DNA from: DASSSY01 sp035708205 | GTDB taxonomy: Bacteria; Bacteroidota; Bacteroidia; Chitinophagales; Chitinophagaceae | DNA: 64,000 nt | Direction: 5' to 3' | Assembly (NCBI GenBank): GCA_035708205.1 | Contig: DASSSY010000004.1 | Coordinates: 496,001 to 560,000, forward strand | In this document: positions 54,214 through 63,491 of the stretch, piece by piece | Position numbering within the stretch: position 1 is the stretch's first letter | Layout of the letters: each line of letters starts with the position of its first letter | Notes under the pieces: generated by a model | What the model was told of the DNA's origin: nothing | What the model saw: the letters and a program-made list of their open reading frames with translations, nothing else | The model's database searches: none | Translations under genes and position numbers: made by a program

Positions 54214-54924
54214 TCAATCGGTAAATTTATAACCTACGCCCCGGACAGAGTGAAAATGCTTGGGACTACGGCTGTCCTTTTCAAAATATTTCCTGAAGTT
54301 TAAAATAAAATTATCTATGGTCCTGGTGGTAGGATATACGTTATAACCCCAAACGGCCTGGAGAATATGCTCGCGGGAAACGACCTCATTTTTATGTTCA
54401 ATCAGTAATTTCAGCAAAGCCATTTCTTTCCGGCTCAGTTCAATGGTTTTGCCGTCTTTGTCTTTACCCGACTGGGCGGAAAAATCGATCCTGCATTTGC
54501 CAAAGGCATAGACTTCGGGAAGGGCTTTCCTTTCCTGTAGCTGCCGGTTCTTAACCACTAATTTTTCGATGCGTAGCAGCAATTCTTCAAGGTTGAAGGG
54601 CTTGGTCAGGTAGTCGTCTCCTCCTTTCTTCAGGCCTTCGATACGGTCAATGCTGCTGTTTCGGGCAGAGAGGAATAAGATGGGAATGTTATTGTTTTGC
54701 ATCCGGATATTTTCACAAACCGTGATGCCGTCCATTTCCGGTAGCATGATATCTAAGACGATGAGATCGAAATATTCATTTTTAATGGCTTTAAGCGCCG
54801 CCATGCCGTTATCTAACGGCGTCACGGAATAGCCTTCCAGCTCTAGATTGAGCTTTATGGTTTCCCGTAGATTTTCTTCATCTTCTACCAACAGTAAATT
54901 GGCTTTGAATTCTTTTTGAGGCAT
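54214..54924 (-). CDS. OmpR-family response regulator
   Basis: A receiver domain (residues 8-120) with acidic pocket VED15 and phospho-acceptor D58 (LIVLD), Thr/Ser SAR motif and K108 (LTKPF), followed by a winged-helix DNA-binding domain (about 135-235, with LSRKEMALLKLL and the TRTIDNFILNFRKYF recognition helix). This is a PhoB/OmpR class regulator of 236 residues. No kinase is adjacent; the only visible kinase in the window is at 38207-39292. Pairing with it is possible but unproven. Confidence 0.92.
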   Translation of the reverse strand: MPQKEFKANLLLVEDEENLRETIKLNLELEGYSVTPLDNGMAALKAIKNEYFDLIVLDIMLPEMDGITVCENIRMQNNNIPILFLSARNSSIDRIEGLKKGGDDYLTKPFNLEELLLRIEKLVVKNRQLQERKALPEVYAFGKCRIDFSAQSGKDKDGKTIELSRKEMALLKLLIEHKNEVVSREHILQAVWGYNVYPTTRTIDNFILNFRKYFEKDSRSPKHFHSVRGVGYKFTD

Positions 54925-55019
54925 GCAATTCAGATATTTAGTGGATCAAGGTTCTTTGGCCAAAAATACAGAAAATAAATTTTTAATAATTGGCCTGAAT
55001 GTCGAAGTCCCGAAATGGT

Positions 55020-55688
55020 TTATTCTTTTCCCTGGATGACGATCACAATCTCTCCCTTTGGAGGATGCTGCTGGTAGAATGCTGCCAATTCTTCCAATGT
55101 TCCTCTTTGCGTGTCTTCAAAAATTTTGGTCAGCTCCCGGCTGACGGAGGCCTGCCGGTCAGCGCCAAAATAGCGGCAAAATTCAACGAGTGTTTTAGCC
55201 AGGCGGTGGGGGGATTCATATATGATCATAGTCCGGTCTTCCACCGCTAACTTTGTTAAGCGGGTCATGCGTCCTTTCTTTACCGGTAAGAAACCTTCAA
55301 ATGTAAAGCTGCTGGCAGGCAGGCCGCTTTGGGTTAGCGCCGGCACAAAAGCAGTGGCCCCTGGCAGGGATTCCACAGGAATATCATTTCTAAAACATTC
55401 CCGGGCCAATAAAAAACCGGGATCAGAAATACCCGGCGTGCCGGCATCCGTAATTAACGCTGCGGTGGCGCCGGCCTGTAAGCGCCGGACAATGTCCGGA
55501 AGCATTTTGTGCTCATTGTGCTGATGGAAAGGAATCAGCTGTTGGTTAATCTCGAAATGCTTCAACAAACGACCGCTGGTCCTTGTATCCTCGCATAACA
55601 CAAAATCCGCGGCCTTAAGCGTTTCTAAGGCGCGAAGGGTTATGTCCCCGAGATTGCCAATAGGAGTCGGAACCAGAAATAGTTTCAT
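55020..55688 (-). CDS. rsmI: 16S rRNA (cytidine-1402-2'-O)-methyltransferase RsmI
   Basis: SAM-dependent methyltransferase modifying C1402 in the ribosomal decoding centre. The start LVPTPIGNLGDITLRALETL and CEDTRTSGRLLKHF, then LITDAGTPGISDPG, GATAFVPALTQSGL and YESPHRL are RsmI (tetrapyrrole-methylase-like fold) signatures. At 222 residues it lacks the C-terminal extension of the E. coli enzyme, as in other Bacteroidota. It lies between purS (60 bp) and the response regulator (95 bp). Confidence 0.93.
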   Translation of the reverse strand: MKLFLVPTPIGNLGDITLRALETLKAADFVLCEDTRTSGRLLKHFEINQQLIPFHQHNEHKMLPDIVRRLQAGATAALITDAGTPGISDPGFLLARECFRNDIPVESLPGATAFVPALTQSGLPASSFTFEGFLPVKKGRMTRLTKLAVEDRTMIIYESPHRLAKTLVEFCRYFGADRQASVSRELTKIFEDTQRGTLEELAAFYQQHPPKGEIVIVIQGKE

Positions 55689-55748
55689 TTGCCTGGAATT
55701 TTGCCCGGCCGAAAAGCGACCATTTATAAATGAAAGCGCTAATTGAGC

Positions 55749-56000
55749 TTAAGCGGGAACGATCTCATATTCGTAAGATTCCATGACCATGTTGGCCAGC
55801 AATTTTTGGCAGGCTTCTTCTACAATATTTTTAGCCTGACTTTCAGAATCAGCGATAAGCGATAGCGCAATATGTTTTCCGATGCGGATATCATCTACCT
55901 GTGTAATGCCTAAATTGCTTAATCCGCCGGCAACAGCTTTGCCCTGGGGATCCAACAATTCTTTTAAAGGCATGATTTTTATTTGTGCCGTATATTTCAT
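55749..56000 (-). CDS. purS: Phosphoribosylformylglycinamidine synthase subunit PurS
   Basis: Small subunit of the FGAM synthase complex in de novo purine synthesis. The 83-residue sequence matches PurS: MKYTAQIKIMPLKELLDPQGKAV, LGITQVDDIRIGKHI and the C-terminal LLANMVMESYEYEI strand. PurS is found where PurL is the small type working with PurQ. purL and purQ are not in the window, so the complex is encoded elsewhere. It follows pssA by 23 bp. Confidence 0.9.
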   Translation of the reverse strand: MKYTAQIKIMPLKELLDPQGKAVAGGLSNLGITQVDDIRIGKHIALSLIADSESQAKNIVEEACQKLLANMVMESYEYEIVPA

Positions 56001-56023
56001 AATAATAATTTCTTTTCGTTGAA

Positions 56024-56827
56024 TTAAAGGTCTTGTGTCTGCGGCGGTCCCTGGGTATTGTTATTTTTATGCCGGAAAATGAGGGACAAAATTAAGTATA
56101 AAATAAAAGCAACGGGAATGACCGCGAATTTTAAGAAAAAATGTCCAATAATAATGGTCAGGAAAATAAGCGCCTGAGGCCACCATGAGCCTAAGCCTTT
56201 ACCGGCAGCCTTCCATTTTAAGAATTTTATTCTGCTGACCATCAATAAGCATAAAACGATGATCATGATGTACAGCAACCAGCGGTTATAAAATAATGCT
56301 GAAAAGTTAATGCCTGCCGGAAACCAATTGATCAAAGGTAGCGAGGCTACGACGATGGCCATAGCGGGAATGGGCAAACCGGAGAAATAATGCTTTTGTT
56401 CGTCGGCTGTCTGGTTGTACCGGGCCAGTCTTAAAGCGCCAAAGCATGGTAAAAGGAATGCCGGGGCGATGACTAAAATCGAAATATCCATAGCGCCGGG
56501 CTCGGCCATATAGCTGAACCAAAGTAATTTATACATGATCATAGCCGGGGCTACGCCGAAAGAGACCACATCCGCCAAGGAATCCAGGTCACGTCCTATG
56601 GCCGAAGTGGCATGGAGCATTCTCGCGGCCAGCCCGTCAAAGACATCGCAAAGCGCGGCCAGCCCGATGAACAGGCTGCCTAGGTACAGTTGCGGTAGCC
56701 CCAGTACGGGCGTGTAAGACTCGCCGGTTACCGTGGTCAGAAAGGATGAGGCATTCAGGATGTAGGCGATCGCCACGCAGCCAAAAAATAAATTGGCCAG
56801 GGTCAGGACATTAGGCAAGTGCTTCAT
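56024..56827 (-). CDS. pssA: CDP-diacylglycerol-serine O-phosphatidyltransferase
   Basis: Makes phosphatidylserine, precursor of phosphatidylethanolamine. The CDP-alcohol phosphotransferase motif DGx2ARx8Gx3Dx3D is exact in the segment from DGLAAR to LAD (residues about 64-86). Several hydrophobic segments surround it, which is the PssA type-II, integral form. 267 residues is normal. It follows the M3 peptidase gene by 75 bp and precedes purS by 23 bp. Confidence 0.93.
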   Translation of the reverse strand: MKHLPNVLTLANLFFGCVAIAYILNASSFLTTVTGESYTPVLGLPQLYLGSLFIGLAALCDVFDGLAARMLHATSAIGRDLDSLADVVSFGVAPAMIMYKLLWFSYMAEPGAMDISILVIAPAFLLPCFGALRLARYNQTADEQKHYFSGLPIPAMAIVVASLPLINWFPAGINFSALFYNRWLLYIMIIVLCLLMVSRIKFLKWKAAGKGLGSWWPQALIFLTIIIGHFFLKFAVIPVAFILYLILSLIFRHKNNNTQGPPQTQDL

Positions 56828-56902
56828 AAGTTAAATTCAAAACCGGTACATTTTTGGTTATGGTACTATTTCAGAATCCGGGCTAAATTACTGATTTGAT
56901 TT

Positions 56903-58612
56903 TTACAGTCCTAAAGCGGTCAGTTCTTTTTCTAAAAAGGATTTTAATTCCGAGACATAGTCGGGCGAAAAATCAAATTCAATGCCGGCTGCCCGATACA
57001 GCTCCGGGAGCGTTTTCGTATTGCCGCAAGACAAGGCTTTCTTATAATTTTCCAAAGCGGCGGTTTCATCTTTTTTGAATTGGCGCCACATGGCTATGGC
57101 GCCTAATTGGGCAATACCGTATTCAATATAATAGAAAGGCACTTCAAACAAGTGCAGCTGCTTCTGCCAGTTATGCTCACGGTATTTTTCCAGGCCGTTC
57201 CAGTCAATATTCCTGGCGCTGAATTCATCCTGGATGATTTGCCAGGCGTTAGAACGTTCCTGCCGGCTATGCCCCGGGTGGGTATAGAGCCAGTGTTGGA
57301 ATTTATCTATGATAGCAATCCAGGGCAGTACGTCAATCACGCGTTCCAGTTCCTCCTGTCTGGCGCGCAATAACTCATCCTCCCGGTTAAAATAAACAGC
57401 CCATTCTTTCATGGAGAAAAGCTCCATGCTCATGCTGGCCAGCTCCGCAATCTCCATGGGGTATTCCTTGAAAAAGGATAAAGGCAGGTTATGGCATAGG
57501 AAGGAATGAACGGCATGGCCACCTTCGTGCATGAGCGTGATGACATCGCTCATAGTGGCGGCCGCATTCATAAAAATAAAAGGTACGCCGGTTTCTGCCA
57601 GCGGACAATTATAGCCGCCCGGAGCCTTGCCTTTCCTGCTGTCCAGGTCCAGGCGGTTCATGTCTTTCATGGTTTGAAGGCATGAGCCTAAAAATGGCTG
57701 TAGCCGGGTAAAGGTTTCAATACCCTTATTTAATAATTCCTGGCCATTTTCAAATGGATGCAACGGTTTTTCGCCTTCGGGAACGGCGGCGGTATCGAAG
57801 GGCTTTAAGCGGGCCAGGCCCAATCTTCTGCGACGAAATTCCAGAATGCGTTCCTGTAAAGGAAGGATGTGCTTTTTGACCGCTTCGTGAAAGGCGAAAC
57901 AATCCTCGGGACTATAGTCGAAACGACCCAGTGCTTTGAATTTATAATCCCGGTAATTGTCAAAGCCGGCATTGACGGCCACCTGGTGCCGAAGCGCTAA
58001 CAGCTTGTCAAAGAGCTCGTCTAAAGCGTCTTTATCTTCCAGGCGGCGGTCATTGATCCTGGTAAAAGCGGTTTCGCGAAGCACCCTGTCCGATTGGTGC
58101 AGAAACTTTGCGGCCTGCTGTAAGGTGTATTCTTTTCCCTCAATGCTGACCATCATGGCGCCGGCTATCTGGCCGAATTGTTGCGCCAGCATATTGAGCT
58201 CGGCTTCTAAGGGAATATTGCCTTCCCTGTAGAGGGCCAGGGCGTTTTTAATACTTCTCAGGAAAGGAAAATATAAGGACGGGTCAAGTTCCTTTGTAAA
58301 CGGGCAACCCATCAGCTTTTTCTGGAGACGATTGCTCCAGGGCTTCATGTTCGGTTCTATTTCCTGGCAGAAAAAAGCAAAGGCTTTGTCAAGCTCAGGA
58401 TCGGTGGTATCGCAGGTCATGCGGATTTGCCGCCAACAGGCATCTTCGCTTATTACGGCCTCCAGCTCGCTCCAGTCTTTCAGCCAGGCTTCTAAAGATA
58501 CGGTATTGTCGATGGGCCGGTTGTTCAGATTTTCATAATATGGCAATAAGCTGTTCCATTCGGTAATTTTGAAATCCCCGGGTAAAAAACGACGTGCCGG
58601 TACTGTAATCAT
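56903..58612 (-). CDS. M3-family oligoendopeptidase
   Basis: Zinc metallopeptidase (PepF/oligoendopeptidase F-like, M3). The catalytic motif is H362-E-x-G-H366 in MHEGGHAVHSF, with a downstream Glu ligand in the EIAELASMSMEL segment. Long helical N-terminal region and YDI-like AFHEAVKKH block are typical. 569 residues is normal. It lacks a signal peptide, so it is cytosolic, cleaving oligopeptides. It opens a probable operon with pssA and has TAATTTTG on the minus strand near 58660 as a -7 box. Confidence 0.9.
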   Translation of the reverse strand: MITVPARRFLPGDFKITEWNSLLPYYENLNNRPIDNTVSLEAWLKDWSELEAVISEDACWRQIRMTCDTTDPELDKAFAFFCQEIEPNMKPWSNRLQKKLMGCPFTKELDPSLYFPFLRSIKNALALYREGNIPLEAELNMLAQQFGQIAGAMMVSIEGKEYTLQQAAKFLHQSDRVLRETAFTRINDRRLEDKDALDELFDKLLALRHQVAVNAGFDNYRDYKFKALGRFDYSPEDCFAFHEAVKKHILPLQERILEFRRRRLGLARLKPFDTAAVPEGEKPLHPFENGQELLNKGIETFTRLQPFLGSCLQTMKDMNRLDLDSRKGKAPGGYNCPLAETGVPFIFMNAAATMSDVITLMHEGGHAVHSFLCHNLPLSFFKEYPMEIAELASMSMELFSMKEWAVYFNREDELLRARQEELERVIDVLPWIAIIDKFQHWLYTHPGHSRQERSNAWQIIQDEFSARNIDWNGLEKYREHNWQKQLHLFEVPFYYIEYGIAQLGAIAMWRQFKKDETAALENYKKALSCGNTKTLPELYRAAGIEFDFSPDYVSELKSFLEKELTALGL

Positions 58613-58774
58613 ATGAGGTATATTATACTGTTTTTTGAGAGAAACGCAAAATTAACCTAATTCCACGGGCATTGCGAAAAGAAATCTAAAATGCATGCCG
58701 ATTGGCACTTATTCTGTATCTTGCATACCTTGAGAATAGTATCAAATATTTAAACCTTAAAAAATTAAATTAAA

Positions 58775-59515
58775 ATGATGGAATCCAATAAATTTCCAGA
58801 CATGGATATGTTTGGAAGATGGCGGGGAGATACCATTTCAATTACCTCAAAAGAAGATGAAAAGCGGTTGATCAGCTATATGACCAAAGTGTATGGCTGG
58901 ATGTTTCTGGGTTTGACCATAACGGCTGTTGTAGCTTTTTTAATGGCGGGCTCGCCTCAGGTAATGACTTACCTGATGACGCATAGAATGTTGTTTCTGG
59001 GTTTATTCCTGGGTGAATTATTATTGGTAGGCTATTTAGTGGTAAGAGTACATAAGCTATCTGCCGCTACGGCCACGCTTTTATTCCTGGCCTATGCCGC
59101 GGTCAACGGCGTCGTTTTCTCCCTGCTGCTTTTGGCCTACACAGGCAGCTCCATTGCCTCGACATTTGCCATTACCGCCGGTACCTTTGGCGTGATGAGC
59201 GCCGTGGGGTATTTTACGAAACAGGATCTGACCTCTTTTGGTAAATTAATGTTCATGGGGCTGATCGGCATTATTATTGCCAGCCTGGTTAATATTTTCC
59301 TGCAGAGCAGCGCATTATATTGGATCATTTCTTATGTCGGGGTGGCGGTATTTGTAGGCCTGATAGCCTACGATACCCAGAAGATCAAAGCTTACGCTTT
59401 AATTGAAGACCAGGAAATGCGTAAAAAAGGCGCCATTATGGGAGCTTTAGCCTTATACCTTGATTTCGTGAACCTGTTTATCATGTTGTTGCGCCTTTTT
59501 GGCTCAAGAAACTAA
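58775..59515 (+). CDS. Bax inhibitor-1 / YccA family membrane protein
   Basis: Seven-helix membrane protein of the BI-1/YccA/TMBIM family. The hydrophobic segments start near residue 42 (MFLGLTITAVVAFLMA) and the C-terminal DTQKIKAYAL and LALYLDFVNLFIMLLRLFGSRN are the family marks, with the conserved Asp pair of the pH-sensing site (D in YDTQKI and LDFVN). In bacteria these act as calcium leak channels or as FtsH-related YccA modulators; role here is unknown. Start could be 58778 (Met2). It has a terminator downstream. Confidence 0.88.
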   Translation: MMESNKFPDMDMFGRWRGDTISITSKEDEKRLISYMTKVYGWMFLGLTITAVVAFLMAGSPQVMTYLMTHRMLFLGLFLGELLLVGYLVVRVHKLSAATATLLFLAYAAVNGVVFSLLLLAYTGSSIASTFAITAGTFGVMSAVGYFTKQDLTSFGKLMFMGLIGIIIASLVNIFLQSSALYWIISYVGVAVFVGLIAYDTQKIKAYALIEDQEMRKKGAIMGALALYLDFVNLFIMLLRLFGSRN

Positions 59516-59536
59516 TTGTATCACTATTATAAAAGT

Positions 59537-59570
59537 AGGGTGTACGCTTTTTACACCCTGTTTTTATTTT
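59537..59570 (+). terminator. Intrinsic terminator after the Bax inhibitor-1 gene
   Basis: AGGGTGTA (59537-59544) pairs with TACACCCT (59552-59559) around CGCTTTT and is followed by GTTTTTATTTT. Confidence 0.85.
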
Positions 59571-59610
59571 CAAATGCCCCAGCTATTCTTGTGGCTTGTT
59601 TATCTATTCA

Positions 59611-60342
59611 ATGAGGAAGATTTTATTTACGATAGTGCTGGTTGCCGCTGTTGTGTTACCAGGATTACTATCGGCGCAAAAGTTGAATGTGGGCAATCCC
59701 CAGCAAAAAAACCAGGAAAATCAAAGGCCCGCAGATCAGATTACCAATTATAAGGTCATTAGGGAGACTAAAGGATCAGATGGCAGCATTACGCGCGAGG
59801 TAGAATATTATAAAGGGAATATAATTGTACATCAGACACTTATTTTGCCGCCTATGCCCAAGATCGGTTATCATAAGCCGATTGATCCGGACACCATGAA
59901 CCACGATTCTGTCCTGGTGTATATTGATAAAGCAAATTATCTTTTAGCCGTGATTTATAAGCGGAGGCGCATCCGGCAGTACCGGGCGGTATTTGGCCCT
60001 GATCGCCTGCCGGATAAAATGACGGAGGGTGACCGGAAAACACCGGAAGGCTGGTTTAAGATCGTGTCAAAAAAGTATGACTCCCGCTGGCAGCGTTTTT
60101 TATTGCTCAATTATCCTAATGATTCTTCCTACGCCCGGTTTTACAGGCGGAAGCGCGATGGAGAAATCTCTCAAAATGCCAGAATCGGGGGGAGCATTGG
60201 TATTCATGGTACCTATCCGACAGGCGCCGGCATGGTTGACCTCGGGATTGGCTGGACGGATGGTTGTATTTCTTTAAAACCGCGGGATATCGAGGACCTG
60301 TACAAATTAGTCTGGCCCGGCACAAGGGTGTACATTAAATAA
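59611..60342 (+). CDS. L,D-transpeptidase (YkuD-domain)
   Basis: ATG 59611 was chosen over an earlier TTG, since the signal peptide starts MRKILFTIVLVAAVVLPGLLSAQ. The YkuD domain occupies about residues 100-243: DSVLVYIDKANYLLAVIYKR, GDRKTPEGWFKI, the active-site IGIHGT and GWTDGCISLKPRDIEDL with the catalytic His and Cys. Such enzymes form 3-3 cross-links in peptidoglycan or attach proteins. Membrane or periplasmic location follows from the signal peptide. A terminator and its own region separate it from the cox cluster. Confidence 0.92.
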   Translation: MRKILFTIVLVAAVVLPGLLSAQKLNVGNPQQKNQENQRPADQITNYKVIRETKGSDGSITREVEYYKGNIIVHQTLILPPMPKIGYHKPIDPDTMNHDSVLVYIDKANYLLAVIYKRRRIRQYRAVFGPDRLPDKMTEGDRKTPEGWFKIVSKKYDSRWQRFLLLNYPNDSSYARFYRRKRDGEISQNARIGGSIGIHGTYPTGAGMVDLGIGWTDGCISLKPRDIEDLYKLVWPGTRVYIK

Positions 60343-60460
60343 TGTATACAAAATAACAAAGTTACCGGGTAAGCGGTTTTGTTCTTTAATCATTTTTTAA
60401 GCCCGTGTTATCCGTTGGCGCGGTTTTGAAATTTCACAAGCACTGCCTTATTATTTTTTT

Positions 60461-60468
60461 TACCTTTG
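60461..60468 (+). promoter_or_regulatory. -7 promoter element of the ctaB-cox cluster (TACCTTTG)
   Basis: TACCTTTG followed by CC is a consensus Bacteroidota -7 box, 48 bp before the ctaB ATG. It is the most likely start of the ctaB-cox3 transcript. Confidence 0.55.
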
Positions 60469-60516
60469 CCTCCGCAATGATTGTAAGGGGAGGTTGTTAT
60501 CTTTTTAAATCAGCTT

Positions 60517-61428
60517 ATGATTCGTGAAGAACAGGCAGAGGTCCGGGAATATCCGTTTGTCCTTTCAAAAATAAGAGATTATGCCCAGCTCATGAAGCCG
60601 AATTTAAGCTTCATGGTGGTGTTCTCAAGTGTGATCGGCTATTTGCTGGTGCCGGGAGTCGTGTTTGAATGGGATAAGGTTATCTTGTTGTTTATTGGTG
60701 GCATGCTTGTGACCAATGGCGCTAATATTATTAACCAGATCATAGAGCGGAAAAGCGACCGGTTTATGAAACGCACCAGCATTCGGCCCTTACCTTGCGG
60801 CCGGATGACCGTTGCCGAGGCCTGGGCATTAGTAGTGGTGTCAGCTGCGTTTGGCGTTTTTATTTTAGGGCATTCTTTTAACTGGCTGGCGGCGGGATTG
60901 AGCTTCCTGTCCCTGTTATTATATGGATTTGCCTATACGCCGATGAAGAAAATTCATCCGATTGCTACTTTTATAGGCGCCATACCGGGCGCATTGCCGC
61001 CTCTTATCGGCTGGGTAGCCGCTACCGGGAGCCTGGGCGGTCCTTTAATTGTGGGCGGGTTTGTATTGTTTGCCATTCAGTTCTTTTGGCAGTTCCCTCA
61101 TTTCTGGGCTATTGCCTGGCTGGGCTATGACGATTATTTAAAAGCGGGCATCCGGATGCTGCCTTCCCGGGCAGGTAAGACCAGATTTACCGGATTACAG
61201 TGCTTTTATTACAGCCTTCCGCTCATTCCTTTGGCCATGTTGCCGAATCAAATGAGCATGACGGGTCGGGTCGGTACCTGGCTTAGCGTGGCTTGCGGTA
61301 TATTTTACGCCTTTAATGCCTTTATGTTTTTTAGGAAAAATGACAAAACGACAGCGAAAAGGTTATTATACTCATCATTTATTTATTTGCCGGTAGTTTT
61401 ATTGGCATTGGTTATTGATAAAATTTAA
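60517..61428 (+). CDS. ctaB: Protoheme IX farnesyltransferase (heme O synthase)
   Basis: Integral UbiA-family prenyltransferase adding farnesyl to heme b, giving heme O for cytochrome oxidases. Eight or nine hydrophobic helices. The Asp-rich motifs are NQIIERKSDRFMKRT (NxxxDxxxD type) and GYDDYLKAGIRML. 303 residues is normal. It opens the cox gene cluster, 20 bp before the first subunit III gene, so co-transcription is likely. Confidence 0.93.
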   Translation: MIREEQAEVREYPFVLSKIRDYAQLMKPNLSFMVVFSSVIGYLLVPGVVFEWDKVILLFIGGMLVTNGANIINQIIERKSDRFMKRTSIRPLPCGRMTVAEAWALVVVSAAFGVFILGHSFNWLAAGLSFLSLLLYGFAYTPMKKIHPIATFIGAIPGALPPLIGWVAATGSLGGPLIVGGFVLFAIQFFWQFPHFWAIAWLGYDDYLKAGIRMLPSRAGKTRFTGLQCFYYSLPLIPLAMLPNQMSMTGRVGTWLSVACGIFYAFNAFMFFRKNDKTTAKRLLYSSFIYLPVVLLALVIDKI

Positions 61429-61448
61429 ACAGGGGAGGGCGATCAAAA

Positions 61449-62030
61449 ATGACAGAAATCATGTCTACTACCATAGAGAACAGCCATAAGGCCAAAAAGA
61501 TACATCCTCAGAAATTTGCCATGTGGCTGGCAATTGGCAGCATTTGCATGATGTTTGCGGGATTCACCAGCGCCGTCATTGTCCGTCAGGCGCAGGGCAA
61601 CTGGCTGAACCTGACCATATCGCCATATTTTTATGTGTCCACGGCAGTCATCATTGCCAGTAGCGTCACGATGTGGCTCACCGTACGCTCCTTTAAGAAC
61701 CGGAATATGCGGTTACACAACAGGATGGTGGTGGTGACCATGATCCTGGGATTATTATTTGCCTTATTCCAGTATATCGGATTTGAGCAGATGCTGGGGC
61801 ATACGTTCTGGAACAACAACGTTTCCATTCAGTTTATTATTGTTATTGTTTTGGTACATGTGCTTCACGTTATCGGGGGTATTGTGGCCCTGCTGATCAT
61901 GTTTATCCGCACCTTTAACCGCAGTGTGAAGCGTTATAGTGTAACCGGTCTGGAGCTGATCAGTACTTATTGGCACTTTGTGGATATTCTTTGGATATAT
62001 TTACTGCTGTTCTTTTTGTATGTCAGGTAA
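61449..62030 (+). CDS. Cytochrome c oxidase subunit III (short form)
   Basis: A 193-residue membrane protein with five helices. The end YWHFVDILWIYLLLFFLYV is a subunit III signature; HVLHVIGGIVALLIM is the preceding helix. No signal peptide; the first hydrophobic stretch is MWLAIGSICMMFAGFTS. An alternative start at Met5 (61461) removes only a short leader. It resembles a shorter partner of the longer subunit III downstream (62172-62930). Subunits I and II are outside the window, presumably upstream or downstream. Confidence 0.85.
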   Translation: MTEIMSTTIENSHKAKKIHPQKFAMWLAIGSICMMFAGFTSAVIVRQAQGNWLNLTISPYFYVSTAVIIASSVTMWLTVRSFKNRNMRLHNRMVVVTMILGLLFALFQYIGFEQMLGHTFWNNNVSIQFIIVIVLVHVLHVIGGIVALLIMFIRTFNRSVKRYSVTGLELISTYWHFVDILWIYLLLFFLYVR

Positions 62031-62171
62031 GATGATAGGGTGTCTTTAATAAATTTGTCATAGTAGTGTAAAAAAAATTTGGCGCCTGATTTTTAAAAAT
62101 ACCCAACATATACTAACTTGCACCGGCTTTCTGGAGCTAATTATTATTCATAATAGATTATAAGTACAAAT

Positions 62172-62930
62172 ATGGCACAAGCAACTACTGCAATTACCAA
62201 CCCGTCCGACGCGAAATCACTTAAATGGGGTGGTGGTCATTCCCCCTTTAATTTGAGTTATGGAAAGATAATGATGTGGTTTTTCCTCGTTACCGATGCC
62301 TTCACTTTTGGCGCTTTCCTGATTAGCTATGGCTCCAAACGCTTTTTTACCAATGTCTGGCCTGATCCAAACCTGGTGTTTAGCGGCGCGCCGCTGATGG
62401 GCCATACGCCCCTGCCGCTGGTATTTGTGAGTATCATGACGTTCATCCTGATTTTAAGTTCTGTGACTATGGTCATGGCGGTACATGCCGGACATTATAT
62501 GGACAGGGCCAAAGTGACCAAATGGCTGATCTTTACGATCATCGGTGGTATCTTATTCTTATCCTGCCAGACCTGGGAATGGACAGAGCTGCATGGGGAA
62601 GGCGGTTGGTGGGGATCTTTTGTAGATCCTACAAATGTATCCTTGGCCAGTTTGCAGCACTTCTTTAAACCCAGTGTAGCCGCTTCAATGACACTTGCAC
62701 AGGCAACAGAAGCCACAACCAGCTTTTTCAATTTCTTCTTTACAATTACCGGTTTCCATGGGATGCACGTATTTTCCGGCGTATGCCTGCTTTCTGTTGC
62801 GTTGATTAACACTGTTAATGGTACTTACGAGCGCCGCGGCCATTATGAGATGATTGAAAAAATAGGCCTTTACTGGCACTTTGTAGATTTGGTATGGGTA
62901 TTTGTATTTACCTGTTTTTATCTTATCTAA
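62172..62930 (+). CDS. Cytochrome c oxidase subunit III
   Basis: Subunit III of a heme-copper oxidase; 252 residues with several helices. Signatures: MMWFFLVTDAFTFGAFLISYG, FTITGFHGMHVFSG and the C-terminal YWHFVDLVWVFVFTCFYLI. It has an insert, about residues 135-180, with Trp-rich EGGWWGSF, absent from the short form. It is separated from the upstream subunit III by 141 bp with an AT-rich gap, and subunit IV starts 53 bp downstream. Likely an aa3-type oxidase. Confidence 0.88.
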   Translation: MAQATTAITNPSDAKSLKWGGGHSPFNLSYGKIMMWFFLVTDAFTFGAFLISYGSKRFFTNVWPDPNLVFSGAPLMGHTPLPLVFVSIMTFILILSSVTMVMAVHAGHYMDRAKVTKWLIFTIIGGILFLSCQTWEWTELHGEGGWWGSFVDPTNVSLASLQHFFKPSVAASMTLAQATEATTSFFNFFFTITGFHGMHVFSGVCLLSVALINTVNGTYERRGHYEMIEKIGLYWHFVDLVWVFVFTCFYLI

Positions 62931-62983
62931 GAACTTTTTCAACCTGATTTTGAATTTATAACTAATTAAATAGTCTTGTTTTT

Positions 62984-63433
62984 ATGTCACATGAGCACAA
63001 TACGGAGGAGATGGTAGAGCTTTATGAAGGCGATCAGTCAAAGCTTTATTCCGGTGTCCTGAATCATCATAAAGATATCCATTCCCAGGAAAGCAAAACG
63101 CAGGTAAAGCGGATTGTCAGGATCATGATCTATCTGGCTATCGTGACCAGCCTTGAAGTTACGTTAGGCCTTTGGGATCATCACATGGAGGTATTTAATA
63201 AAGGTATTCTGAATGCTATTTTCCTGATCATGACCCTGCTTAAAGCCTATTTGATCGTGGATGTGTTTATGCACCTTGGCAATGAGATCCGGAATTTTAT
63301 TATGGCGATCTTGATTCCCTTGTTGTTTTTGGTATGGGCGATCATTGCTTTTGCCGGCGACGGCCATCACTGGCTGCATATGAATAATACGCGTGCCAAT
63401 ACAATTGAGATGAAGGCGGAGCAGCCAAAGTAA
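62984..63433 (+). CDS. Cytochrome c oxidase subunit IV family protein
   Basis: A 149-residue membrane protein with three hydrophobic helices (IMIYLAIVTSLEVTLGLW, GILNAIFLIMTLLKAYLIVDVFMHLG, MAILIPLLFLVWAIIAFAG) matching the prokaryotic subunit IV (PF03626-type) in position and order. A short polar N-terminus with His residues (SHEHNTEEM) precedes. Role is to aid assembly and stability of the CuB site. It follows subunit III and precedes sco. Confidence 0.85.
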   Translation: MSHEHNTEEMVELYEGDQSKLYSGVLNHHKDIHSQESKTQVKRIVRIMIYLAIVTSLEVTLGLWDHHMEVFNKGILNAIFLIMTLLKAYLIVDVFMHLGNEIRNFIMAILIPLLFLVWAIIAFAGDGHHWLHMNNTRANTIEMKAEQPK

Positions 63434-63491
63434 TGATCTTTTAATTTCGTTCGGGCCGCAAAAGCCAAGGGTTGATTCACTTACAGGAACA

